Shown here: positions 1 through 6,247 of the stretch, piece by piece
Layout of the letters: every line of letters starts with the position of its first letter
How positions within the stretch are numbered: position 1 is the stretch's first letter
Assembly (NCBI GenBank): GCA_022776205.1
Contig: JALFIK010000076.1
Location: 1 to 6,612 of the forward strand
Length of the DNA stretch: 6,612 nucleotides
Origin: Eubacterium sp.
Lineage (GTDB): Bacteria; Bacillota; Clostridia; Lachnospirales; Lachnospiraceae
Direction of reading: 5' to 3'
Position numbers and translations under genes: made by a program
The notes under the pieces: generated by a model
The model's input: only the letters and a program-made list of their open reading frames with translations
Databases searched by the model: none
Told to the model about the DNA's origin: nothing

Positions 1-1
1 T

Positions 2-751
2 CTTTTCCTCTTTGGGGTTATCCTTTTATGGCAGATTATTTATACCATCGGTGTGGATGGATTGTCAGTATGGAAAGCCTATTCCATGCCGTCACCTGTC
101 GGTGTGTGGAAATCTTTTATGGCTATGATTTCTCAGGGAATCCTGCTGCCGGCAATCGGAAACAGTCTTTTGCGGGGAGCAGTCGGATATCTTATTTCCC
201 TTGGAATTGGAAGTGTTCTTGGTATTTTAATGAATCATTTTTCTTTTCTTCACAGAAATATGCGTCCTCTGGTTATGGGGATACAGACTCTGCCGAGTAT
301 ATGCTGGGTACCTTTTTCCATTCTCTGGTTTGGGCTTACCCAGAAAGCAATCATTTTTGTTGTAATTATGGGTTCTGCATTTAGTATGGCGATTGCTGTG
401 GATAATGCCATATTAAATGTGCCCCCGATTTATAAAAAGGCAGCTCTTACCATGGGGGCAAATCAGAAACAGATTTACCGGAAAGTAATTCTTCCGGCCA
501 GCCTCCCGGAATTAATTTCCGGTATGAAGCAGGGATGGTCTTTTGCCTGGAGAGCTTTGATGAGTGGAGAGGTTATGACCACCTCCATCGGACTTGGACA
601 GACTCTGATGACAGGAAGAAACCTTGCCGATATTAATCAGGTCATGCTTGTGATGGTTGTGATCGTCATAGTGGGCATTCTCATCGATCAGGTTATTTTC
701 CGCAATATTGAAAAAATAGTACTTCGTAAACGGGGATTGGAAACAGTTTAA
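2..751 (+). CDS. ABC transporter permease, NitT/TauT/SsuC type, 5'-truncated by the window edge
   Basis: This is the membrane-spanning subunit of an ABC importer of the nitrate/sulfonate/taurine class (binding-protein-dependent transport inner-membrane component). The frame is open from base 2, and the 17 codons before the first in-frame start-like codon (GTG at 53) encode a hydrophobic helix (LFLFGVILLWQIIYTIG). The true start is therefore upstream and 53 is not the start. About 249 residues are visible, close to the whole of a typical 250-270 aa member. Further hydrophobic segments occur, including a final one rich in V and I (MVVIVIVGILI). The cytoplasmic coupling loop (EAA-type) is seen at about nt 437-530: KAALTMGA, then a conserved-looking KVILPASLPELISG, which docks onto the ATPase subunit. 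The substrate cannot be read from the permease; sulfonates, taurine, nitrate or a thiamine precursor are all possible. The ATPase and binding-protein genes would lie upstream. The gene ends in TAA, 95 nt before topB. Confidence 0.93.
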   Translation, partial: LFLFGVILLWQIIYTIGVDGLSVWKAYSMPSPVGVWKSFMAMISQGILLPAIGNSLLRGAVGYLISLGIGSVLGILMNHFSFLHRNMRPLVMGIQTLPSICWVPFSILWFGLTQKAIIFVVIMGSAFSMAIAVDNAILNVPPIYKKAALTMGANQKQIYRKVILPASLPELISGMKQGWSFAWRALMSGEVMTTSIGLGQTLMTGRNLADINQVMLVMVVIVIVGILIDQVIFRNIEKIVLRKRGLETV

Positions 752-770
752 TAAAATGTAAAAAATATGT
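752..770 (+). promoter_or_regulatory. A/T-rich stretch upstream of the topB promoter, possible UP element
   Basis: Almost every base between the permease stop codon and the -35-like box is A or T, with an A-run at about 760-765. It sits roughly 8-26 bases upstream of the -35 hexamer, where the alpha-subunit C-terminal domains of RNA polymerase bind UP elements. This is a positional inference only; intergenic DNA in such genomes is often A/T-rich. Confidence 0.3.
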
Positions 771-774
771 AGCA

Positions 775-786
775 TTCTTGCAAGAA
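775..786. promoter_or_regulatory. 12-bp perfect palindrome over the -35 box, candidate operator
   Basis: TTCTTGCAAGAA reads identically on both strands and is centred on the TTGCAA used as the -35 hexamer. A dimeric repressor bound here would block RNA polymerase. I recognise no specific regulator: the core loosely resembles MarR-family operators with a TTGC..GCAA layout, but that assignment would be a guess. A perfect 12-bp palindrome somewhere in a 95-bp intergenic region is expected by chance at roughly the 2% level. Confidence 0.4.
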
Positions 787-806
787 CCTCTCGCTTCTGT
801 TATAAT
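778..806 (+). promoter_or_regulatory. Sigma-A-type promoter with extended -10, driving topB and downstream genes
   Basis: The -35-like hexamer TTGCAA (778-783, 4 of 6 consensus matches) is followed by exactly 17 bp and then a perfect TATAAT (801-806). The -10 box is preceded by TG one base upstream (TGTTATAAT from 798), an extended -10 that would make up for the weak -35. Transcription would be expected to start near 813, giving a leader of about 34 nt before the topB ATG. It is the only strong promoter-like sequence I found between the window start and the lipoprotein gene, so it probably serves the whole topB cluster. Confidence 0.78.
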
Positions 807-846
807 TTTAGTGAGTAAATTAACAGAAGGACAGAGAGGTTTTTTT
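785..846 (+). terminator. Interrupted inverted repeat plus T-run: probable terminator of the permease operon that overlaps the topB promoter and RBS
   Basis: The left arm is AACCTCTC (785-792) plus CTTCTGTTA (794-802). The right arm is TAACAGAAG (821-829) plus GAGAGGTT (834-841). All 17 base pairs are perfect, interrupted by a 1-versus-4-nt internal loop, with an 18-nt apical loop in which four more A/T pairs are possible (805-808 with 817-820). The stem is followed at once by T's up to 846, then ATG at 847. This resembles an intrinsic terminator for transcription from the permease side, although the loop is large and the stem only moderately G/C-rich. Read-through RNA would fold with the topB RBS inside the right arm. 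RNA from the local promoter starts after the left arm and cannot form the stem. As DNA, the repeat could also be a protein-binding site. Confidence 0.55.
829..839 (+). promoter_or_regulatory. Ribosome binding site of topB, located in the right arm of the inverted repeat
   Basis: A purine-rich GGACAGAGAGG lies 7 nt before ATG 847, separated from it by a pure T spacer (840-846). GAGAGG is the best Shine-Dalgarno match. It fixes the topB start at 847 rather than at upstream in-frame codons, which would fall within the promoter. The same bases pair with 787-792 in a transcript that enters from upstream. Confidence 0.7.
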
Positions 847-3009
847 ATGAAAAAACTTGTAATTGCAGAGAAACCGTCTGTGGGGCGGGATATTGCCAGG
901 GTGCTTGGATGTAAGCAGCAGGGTAAAAAATATATGGAAGGAAAAGATTATGTTGTGACCTGGGGGCTGGGGCATCTTGTGACTCTGGCAGACCCCGAAG
1001 ATTATGATAAGAATTTGAAGACATGGAGGATGGAAGATCTTCCCATGATGCCGGAACGATTTAAACTCGTGGTCATTCCCCAGACAAGGGGACAGTTTCA
1101 GGCTGTGAAGTCATTAATTGAACGGAAAGATGTGGGAGAGATCATCATCGCAACGGATGCAGGAAGAGAGGGAGAGCTGGTTGCCCGATGGATTCTTCTG
1201 AAGGCGGGAAACAAAAAACCGCTTAAAAGACTTTGGATTTCTTCCGTAACGGATAAGGCGATACGGGATGGATTTGCCCATCTGAGAGACGCGAAGGAAT
1301 ATGAGAATCTGTTCCATGCGGCAACAGCACGGGCAGAAGCAGACTGGCTTGTAGGAATCAATGCCACCAGGGCACTTACCTGTAAATATAATGCTCAGTT
1401 GTCCTGTGGCCGGGTTCAGACACCGACCCTTGCCATGATTGCAGCCAGAGAAGAGGAGATCCGGCATTTTGTACCGAAGCCATATTATGGGCTTACCCTT
1501 TCGGGAAAAGGATTTACTTTTACATGGAAAGACAGGAAGTCCGGAAGCTCTTCTGTTTTTTCAAGGGAAAAGAGAGAAGAAGCTTTCAAAAAGACTGCCG
1601 GTAAGCCAGTGAAGATTACGGAAGTAAAAAAAGTGAAAAAAACTTCCCACGTCGAGGGACTCTATGATCTGACGGAGCTTTCCAGAGACGCCAATCAGCG
1701 ATTTGGTTATTCGGCAAAACAGACATTGAATATTATGCAGAGCCTGTATGAGCATCATAAAATACTGACCTATCCCCGTACGGATTCCCACTATCTGACC
1801 GGGGATGTGGCAGAAACACTCCGGGAACGGGTAGAAGCGATTGCGGTGGGACCGTATCGTGTCTTCGCGAACACGCTCCTTAAGGGGGAAATCAAAGGAA
1901 AGAAATTTTTTGTGAATGATCAGAAAGTAACTGATCATCATGCAATTATTCCAACAGAACAGCCGGTGAGCCTTTCCCTGCTTTCTGTGGAAGAGCGAAA
2001 GATTTTTGATCTGGTGGTGCGACGTTTCCTTGCAGTTTTGTATCCGCCTTATGAGTATGGGCAGACGAAAATCACCGCAGAGTGTGAGGGAGAGATCTTT
2101 TTTGCAGAAGGAAATGTTCCATTACGCCGGGGATATAAGGAAGTACTTGCTCCGGAGGAAGAGGAAAAAGGGAAAATACTGCCGGTAGTAAAAGAGGGAG
2201 ATGTTCTTTCAGGACTTAGTGCGGTAAGAACAGAAGGAAAGACAAAGCCGCCGGCACGATTTACAGAGGGAAGTCTCTTAAAGGCAATGGAAAATCCGGT
2301 AAAATATATGCAGAATAAAGACACGAAGGCAGTCAAGACTCTCCGGGAGACGGGGGGACTTGGTACGGTTGCCACCCGGGCGGATATCATTGATAAGCTT
2401 TTTGGAAGTTATCTGATTGAAAAAAAGGAAAATGAGATTTATATTACGGGTAAGGCAAGACAGTTACTTGCCCTTGTTCCGGAAGATTTAAAAAAACCGG
2501 AATTAACCGCTGACTGGGAATCCCGTCTTTCAGGCATTGCGAAGGGAAAAGCCAGTGACAAAAAATTTATGAAAGAGATCCGGGAGTATACAAAAGAGCT
2601 TCTTGGGCAGATTAAGGGAGGAACGGGAACGTTCCGGCATGATAATCTCACCAATAAAATTTGTCCGAACTGTGGAAAAAGGCTTCTTCTTGTAAATGGG
2701 AAACAGGGGAAATTGTATGTCTGTCAGGACAGGGAATGCGGATATAAGGAGCGGATTTCCCGAAAGACCAACGCCCGCTGTCCGCAGTGTCACAAGAAGA
2801 TGGAGCTGATTGGTTCGGGAGAGAATCAGAAGTTCGTCTGTGTCTGTGGACATAAAGAATCCATGAAAGCCTTTGAGGCAAGGAGAAAGAAAGAAGGGGC
2901 CGGTGTCTCCAGAAAAGATGTGGCAGCCTATATGAATAAGATGAAGAAGGAAGAAAAAGAGCCACTGAATAATGCGTTAGCGGATGCACTGGCAAACCTC
3001 AAACTTTAG
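847..3009 (+). CDS. topB: DNA topoisomerase III (type IA)
   Basis: A type IA topoisomerase that nicks one DNA strand through a 5'-phosphotyrosine bond, passes a second strand and reseals; TopB-type enzymes mainly decatenate DNA and resolve recombination or replication intermediates. The 720-aa length is close to the Bacillus TopB size. The TOPRIM domain begins KKLVIAEKPS (Glu8) and carries the metal-binding DAGREGE at residues 104-110. LSCGRVQTPTLAM follows at about 185-197. The catalytic tyrosine is Tyr309 in ILTYPRTDSHYLT (codon at 1771), and VTDHHAIIPT is the conserved active-site-region motif. The C-terminus has two four-cysteine zinc-ribbon-like modules: Cys606/609/626/631 and Cys645/648/665/667. 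A Lys/Glu-rich tail follows. The start at ATG 847 gives the canonical N-terminus and has an RBS; the frame stays open further upstream to about 778, but that stretch is promoter DNA. The stop codon overlaps the next gene's Shine-Dalgarno sequence. Confidence 0.97.
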   Translation: MKKLVIAEKPSVGRDIARVLGCKQQGKKYMEGKDYVVTWGLGHLVTLADPEDYDKNLKTWRMEDLPMMPERFKLVVIPQTRGQFQAVKSLIERKDVGEIIIATDAGREGELVARWILLKAGNKKPLKRLWISSVTDKAIRDGFAHLRDAKEYENLFHAATARAEADWLVGINATRALTCKYNAQLSCGRVQTPTLAMIAAREEEIRHFVPKPYYGLTLSGKGFTFTWKDRKSGSSSVFSREKREEAFKKTAGKPVKITEVKKVKKTSHVEGLYDLTELSRDANQRFGYSAKQTLNIMQSLYEHHKILTYPRTDSHYLTGDVAETLRERVEAIAVGPYRVFANTLLKGEIKGKKFFVNDQKVTDHHAIIPTEQPVSLSLLSVEERKIFDLVVRRFLAVLYPPYEYGQTKITAECEGEIFFAEGNVPLRRGYKEVLAPEEEEKGKILPVVKEGDVLSGLSAVRTEGKTKPPARFTEGSLLKAMENPVKYMQNKDTKAVKTLRETGGLGTVATRADIIDKLFGSYLIEKKENEIYITGKARQLLALVPEDLKKPELTADWESRLSGIAKGKASDKKFMKEIREYTKELLGQIKGGTGTFRHDNLTNKICPNCGKRLLLVNGKQGKLYVCQDRECGYKERISRKTNARCPQCHKKMELIGSGENQKFVCVCGHKESMKAFEARRKKEGAGVSRKDVAAYMNKMKKEEKEPLNNALADALANLKL

Positions 3010-3013
3010 GAGG
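3008..3013 (+). promoter_or_regulatory. Shine-Dalgarno AGGAGG of the C39-like gene, overlapping the topB stop codon
   Basis: AGGAGG begins inside the TAG stop of topB (3007-3009) and lies only 4 nt before ATG 3018, a somewhat short spacing. Ribosomes finishing topB would be placed right on this site, so the two genes are probably translationally coupled. Confidence 0.8.
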
Positions 3014-3017
3014 CATT

Positions 3018-4472
3018 ATGAACAAAAGAAAAATAATTACTGCAATACTGTTTTTCCTGTCTGTTTTTCTTTTTTATGGAAAGCAGGTTCGGGCAGCATT
3101 TCCTACAGATATGGAAAAAAGACCGGTAATCGCTTCCTGTAGAAAGGGAGGGGAAGTATCTGTTTATAAAGATGCCGCATTAACCAAAAAGATTATGGTG
3201 GCAGACGGAAATAACCTGACTGTAAAGGCCACTCGTGTGGAGGGAAACAGTATTTTTGGCAGTTATGAATCCGGAAATACGAAAGGAGAGGGCTGGTTCC
3301 CAATTTCTGATTTTGTGGAAGATCCGGAGTATGAAAATGTTTATGCCACGGTTCGGGAGACCATGCCAATCTATGAAGATGTGGATTGTTCTTCCGTGCA
3401 GACAAAAATAAAAAAGTACCGGGGAATTATTGTTGTGAGCAAAGAAGGTTCCTCCCGTCAGGTCATTTGTGAGAGCAAGAATCACTATGAGATCGGATGG
3501 ATGGATGGAAAAGACTTTGTCAATACTTTAGAGTACGATGGACGGGAAAAACAGACACTTGCTGACGGCATCTATGAATTTGGATATGGATATCAGGATG
3601 ATGAATCCGGCGGAAGTGAAGACCAGCAATTTATGAATCAGTTTAAAAAGTGGCAGTTCTCTATCCGGCACATTTCCGCAGACCGCTACTATCTGCAAAA
3701 TGTGGAAGACGGGAGATATCTTACGGTTTCCTGTAAAAAAAGCGGGAAAAGATGCAGTTATTCCGTAGACTGGACGGCACAGCCTGATGAAGAATACGGG
3801 CAGTTTAAACTGAAACGTCAGATCGGAGCTTATATGATTTGTAATACAAAAAGCAACTGTTATTTGGCTCAGAATCTGGAAAATGATCTTGTTCTTTATG
3901 AAAACCGGAATCTTATTCAGAGTGTGTGGCGCGTCCGTGCAATACAGAAAATGAGCAACCCCCGGAATCCTTTCGTGTTTACCCAGTATGATCCCCTGTG
4001 GTGCAAAACTCCTTATGGCGGAGGAGGGTGCATGGGAACGGCCGGCTGCGGAATTCTTGCCACGGTGAATGCGGTTTATGCATTGAGCGGACAGTATATG
4101 GATGTGATGGAACTGGCTGATTATGCCGTGGAAAAAAATTACCGGATCGTGGGAAGCGGAACGGATGACGGAATTTTCAAGGCAGCATGTAAAGAGTTTG
4201 GGAAAAAATATGGGTTTGCCTGGGACGGAAAAAGCGGCAGCGTCGATGTATTAAAAAAGAAACTGAAAGCAGGAGATACTGCGGTAGCCCATGTGGAAGG
4301 ACATTATGTCTGTATCTCAGACTACGATAAAAAAACAAAAAAATATCTCGTGCTTGACTCGAATTATATACCAAAAAGAGAAACCTCTGCTTTTGGAGAC
4401 TGGGTGAAAGTGAAACGCCTTCTATCCGGTCCACTGGAGGCAAAGAATTTCTTTTTCTTTAAACTTAGATAA
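3018..4472 (+). CDS. Secreted multidomain protein with C-terminal C39-like (papain-fold) peptidase domain
   Basis: An exported 484-aa protein. The N-terminus is a Sec signal peptide: basic NKRK, a hydrophobic core at residues 6-20, and a probable cut after VRA (residue 26). Residues ~38-98 and ~108-165 look like two bacterial SH3-like modules (short beta-strands, EGWFPISDF and IGWMDGKDF endings), often cell-wall-binding. Residues ~182-308 resemble a ricin-B-like beta-trefoil, with YYLQNVEDGRYLTV and a YMICNTKSNCYLAQNL repeat. Residues ~317-484 fit the Peptidase_C39_2 family: Gln323 in TQYDPLW (oxyanion hole), Cys344 in AGCGILATVNAVYAL (nucleophile), His429 in EGHYVCISDYD and Asp447 in YLVLDSNY. 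The complete catalytic set suggests an active cysteine peptidase or amidase; the substrate is unknown. No ABC transporter is fused or adjacent, so a bacteriocin-leader-processing role is not supported. Twelve cysteines are visible, unusual for an exported Firmicutes protein. C39 assignment is firm; SH3 and trefoil assignments are pattern-based. Confidence 0.85.
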   Translation: MNKRKIITAILFFLSVFLFYGKQVRAAFPTDMEKRPVIASCRKGGEVSVYKDAALTKKIMVADGNNLTVKATRVEGNSIFGSYESGNTKGEGWFPISDFVEDPEYENVYATVRETMPIYEDVDCSSVQTKIKKYRGIIVVSKEGSSRQVICESKNHYEIGWMDGKDFVNTLEYDGREKQTLADGIYEFGYGYQDDESGGSEDQQFMNQFKKWQFSIRHISADRYYLQNVEDGRYLTVSCKKSGKRCSYSVDWTAQPDEEYGQFKLKRQIGAYMICNTKSNCYLAQNLENDLVLYENRNLIQSVWRVRAIQKMSNPRNPFVFTQYDPLWCKTPYGGGGCMGTAGCGILATVNAVYALSGQYMDVMELADYAVEKNYRIVGSGTDDGIFKAACKEFGKKYGFAWDGKSGSVDVLKKKLKAGDTAVAHVEGHYVCISDYDKKTKKYLVLDSNYIPKRETSAFGDWVKVKRLLSGPLEAKNFFFFKLR

Positions 4473-4510
4473 GGAAACCGGGATTTTTAATCAAGAAAAA
4501 TGCCCGCATC

Positions 4511-4515
4511 AGGAG
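4511..4515 (+). promoter_or_regulatory. Shine-Dalgarno AGGAG that decides the start of the ABC-class ATPase gene
   Basis: AGGAG lies 8 nt before ATG 4524, an ideal spacing. The other in-frame ATG, at 4500, has only A-rich sequence before it, and starting there would place this AGGAG inside the coding region. The 4524 start also gives an N-terminus (MKTGEDLKKELIKID) that begins directly with the conserved family region. Confidence 0.7.
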
Positions 4516-4523
4516 CAGTGAAA

Positions 4524-6224
4524 ATGAAAACAGGAGAAGATTTAAAAAAAGAGCTGATCAAAATTGATCATAAAAGTTATGGGATGTATAAAACATTGAG
4601 TGGAAGCTATGGATTTGGAAAATATATTTTAAATATCGATCATGTCCAGGGAGATCCGTTTGCTTCCCCGTCCCGCCTTCGTTTTGAAGTTAAAAAAGAA
4701 CAGCACGGTTTTCCGGAAGAGTATTATAAAACAAAGGATCGGAGACTTGCTCTGGAAGACCAGGTATTAAGAAAATTTTTACGACAGCTTGGCCGGGTGG
4801 ATAAAGTCACTTCCGGATCAGGAAAAAGCGGACGCATCACCACCTGTCCGGCGAATCAGACAGTACAGGAAAGAATTGCCGTTGTTTTTTCGAAAGAAAA
4901 AATGGAACTTCGTTTTGAGATGGGATTTCCGGCAAGGGGACGGTCTATTATGGCGGGAGAAATGCAAAAACTTGTCTTTCATATTTTACCCGAGCTGGCC
5001 GAAAACTGTCTCATTTTCTCTAACTGGGACAGAAAAGAAAAGGAAAATCTAAAAGAGGCGATTTTTCTTGCCGATGACCAGAAGGCTCTCAGGGAGGAGA
5101 TTAAGAAGAGAAATCTTGTTGCTTTTGTGGCAGACGGAGCAATTTTACCTAGGGAGAGTGGAGTATCCGACCGGCCGATGGGGAATGCAGTGAAATTTGC
5201 TTCACCGGACGACCTTCGTGTAAAGATTGTTCTTCCCCACAAAGGAGAAATTACCGGGATGGGGATTCCTGCGGGAATCACCGTGATTACCGGAGGTGGC
5301 TATCATGGAAAGTCCACTCTTTTAAAAGCATTGGAGCAGGGGGTATACAATCATATTAAGGGAGACGGAAGAGAATATGTTGTCTCTGAGGCAAGCGGAG
5401 TAAAAATTCGCGCGGAAGACGGAAGAAGTGTGCGTCATACAGATATTTCTCTGTTTATCAATCATCTGCCTGCCGGACAGGATACTTCCGATTTTTCCTC
5501 GGAAAATGCCAGCGGAAGTACATCCCAGGCGGCCAATCTGATTGAGGCACTGGAGGCAGATGCCAGCCTGTTATTTTTGGATGAAGATACTTCTGCCACA
5601 AATTTTATGATCCGGGACAATGTGATGGCGAAACTTGTTTCCGATGAAAAAGAACCAATCACCACCTTACTCCGGCATATCCGGGGGATTTACCAGTCCT
5701 TTGGTGTTTCCTTCCTCATCGTTGTGGGAAGTTCCGGGGATTACCTGTCTGTGGCAGACCTGGTTCTTCAGCTTGATCATTATGAAGTAAAAAATGTGAC
5801 AAAACAGGCAAAACAAATCTGTAAAGAAGAGGGAATGGAGAACCTGTATCCGGCCGGGAAGGTGACAAAACCGGCTTTTGAGAGAAAACTAAAACCGGTA
5901 AAACCGGGCAGAAGAAAAATTAAATCCATGGGAACGGATTCTGTGATAATCGACCGGGAGACAATTGATGTAAGATATCTGGAGCAGATTGCGGAAAACG
6001 GACAGACAACCGCCCTTGCCTACCTGATGGAATGGATTCTTGATCATCAGAAAAAAGAGGAGAATATCCGGGATATTCTGAATCATCTTTACGAAACCAT
6101 TGAGAAAAAGGGAATGGGTGCGGTGATTCCGCCGAATTATTCCGCAGGGCATCCCGTTCTTCCAAGAAAACAGGAACTGTTTGCCTGTCTCAGCCGATAT
6201 CGCAGTGCGAACATTATCCGCTGA
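4524..6224 (+). CDS. Predicted ATPase of the ABC class (COG3044 / ABC_ATPase family, MRB1590-like)
   Basis: A soluble 566-aa ABC-class P-loop ATPase with no membrane segment, so not a transporter subunit. Residues 1 to ~160 are the family's N-terminal domain (DLKKELIKIDHKSYGMYK, then HVQGDPFASPSRLR). The ATPase core follows: DRPMGNAVKFASP and GMGIPAGITVITGGG, the Walker A motif GGGYHGKST at 257-265 (Lys263), an unusual signature ENASGSTSQAANLIEALEA around 327-345, and Walker B LLFLDEDTSATNFM with Asp353/Glu354. A strongly basic linker occupies 446-470. The C-terminal ~90 residues (from ETIDVRYLEQIAENGQTTAL to the ARR-like LPRKQELFACLSRYRS) match the MRB1590-like C-terminal domain. Trypanosome MRB1590 belongs to a mitochondrial RNA-binding complex involved in RNA editing, which suggests nucleic-acid binding; the bacterial role is undetermined. 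The gene lies 51 nt after the C39-like gene. Starting at ATG 4500 instead would add 8 residues, but the RBS favours 4524. Confidence 0.92.
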   Translation: MKTGEDLKKELIKIDHKSYGMYKTLSGSYGFGKYILNIDHVQGDPFASPSRLRFEVKKEQHGFPEEYYKTKDRRLALEDQVLRKFLRQLGRVDKVTSGSGKSGRITTCPANQTVQERIAVVFSKEKMELRFEMGFPARGRSIMAGEMQKLVFHILPELAENCLIFSNWDRKEKENLKEAIFLADDQKALREEIKKRNLVAFVADGAILPRESGVSDRPMGNAVKFASPDDLRVKIVLPHKGEITGMGIPAGITVITGGGYHGKSTLLKALEQGVYNHIKGDGREYVVSEASGVKIRAEDGRSVRHTDISLFINHLPAGQDTSDFSSENASGSTSQAANLIEALEADASLLFLDEDTSATNFMIRDNVMAKLVSDEKEPITTLLRHIRGIYQSFGVSFLIVVGSSGDYLSVADLVLQLDHYEVKNVTKQAKQICKEEGMENLYPAGKVTKPAFERKLKPVKPGRRKIKSMGTDSVIIDRETIDVRYLEQIAENGQTTALAYLMEWILDHQKKEENIRDILNHLYETIEKKGMGAVIPPNYSAGHPVLPRKQELFACLSRYRSANIIR

Positions 6225-6247
6225 TATAAGAGAAAGGAGACCTTTAG

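Noticed and set aside
28..384. 118-codon frame overlapping the permease in another frame
   Set aside because: No family resemblance, no RBS, and it is fully covered by the permease, whose protein sequence is clearly conserved.
508..524. Inverted repeat CCGGAA ... TTCCGG in the permease gene
   Set aside because: Short 6-bp arms inside the conserved coupling-loop coding region; no T-run and no intergenic context. Probably chance.
53..751. Treating GTG 53 as the permease start
   Set aside because: The frame is open to the window edge and the upstream codons encode a transmembrane helix typical of the family N-terminus; no RBS precedes 53.
778..846. A 23-residue N-terminal extension of TopB starting near 778
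   Set aside because: This stretch is the promoter and hairpin region. ATG 847 has an RBS and gives the canonical KKLVIAEKPS N-terminus.
1916..1938. Perfect 8-bp inverted repeat with 7-nt loop inside topB (ATGATCAG ... CTGATCAT)
   Set aside because: It lies in the codons just before and into the conserved VTDHHAIIPT motif, and about one such repeat is expected by chance in a window this size. No terminator or promoter features accompany it.
2419..2495. A-runs of about 7 in topB as possible programmed frameshift sites
   Set aside because: The frame continues unbroken to a full-length protein with conserved C-terminus, and Lys-rich genes of this type often contain such runs.
1098..2995. Several minus-strand open frames of 70-126 codons opposite topB
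   Set aside because: Shadow frames from the codon use of topB: no RBS, no recognisable domains, Ser/Leu/Phe-rich compositions.
3493..3510. Short tandem GGAT/GATG repeat in the C39-like gene
   Set aside because: About three and a half copies of 4 nt, explained by Gly-Trp-Met-Asp-Gly codons; too short to count as a phase-variation repeat.
3018..4472. C39-like protein as a bacteriocin leader peptidase
   Set aside because: It has a signal peptide, no fused ABC transporter, and no small precursor peptide or transporter gene beside it.
4473..4523. Possible terminator or promoter between the C39-like and ATPase genes
   Set aside because: There is a short T-run (4484-4488 region) but no stem before it, and no -35/-10 pair with proper spacing. 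I see only a short linker with the downstream RBS.
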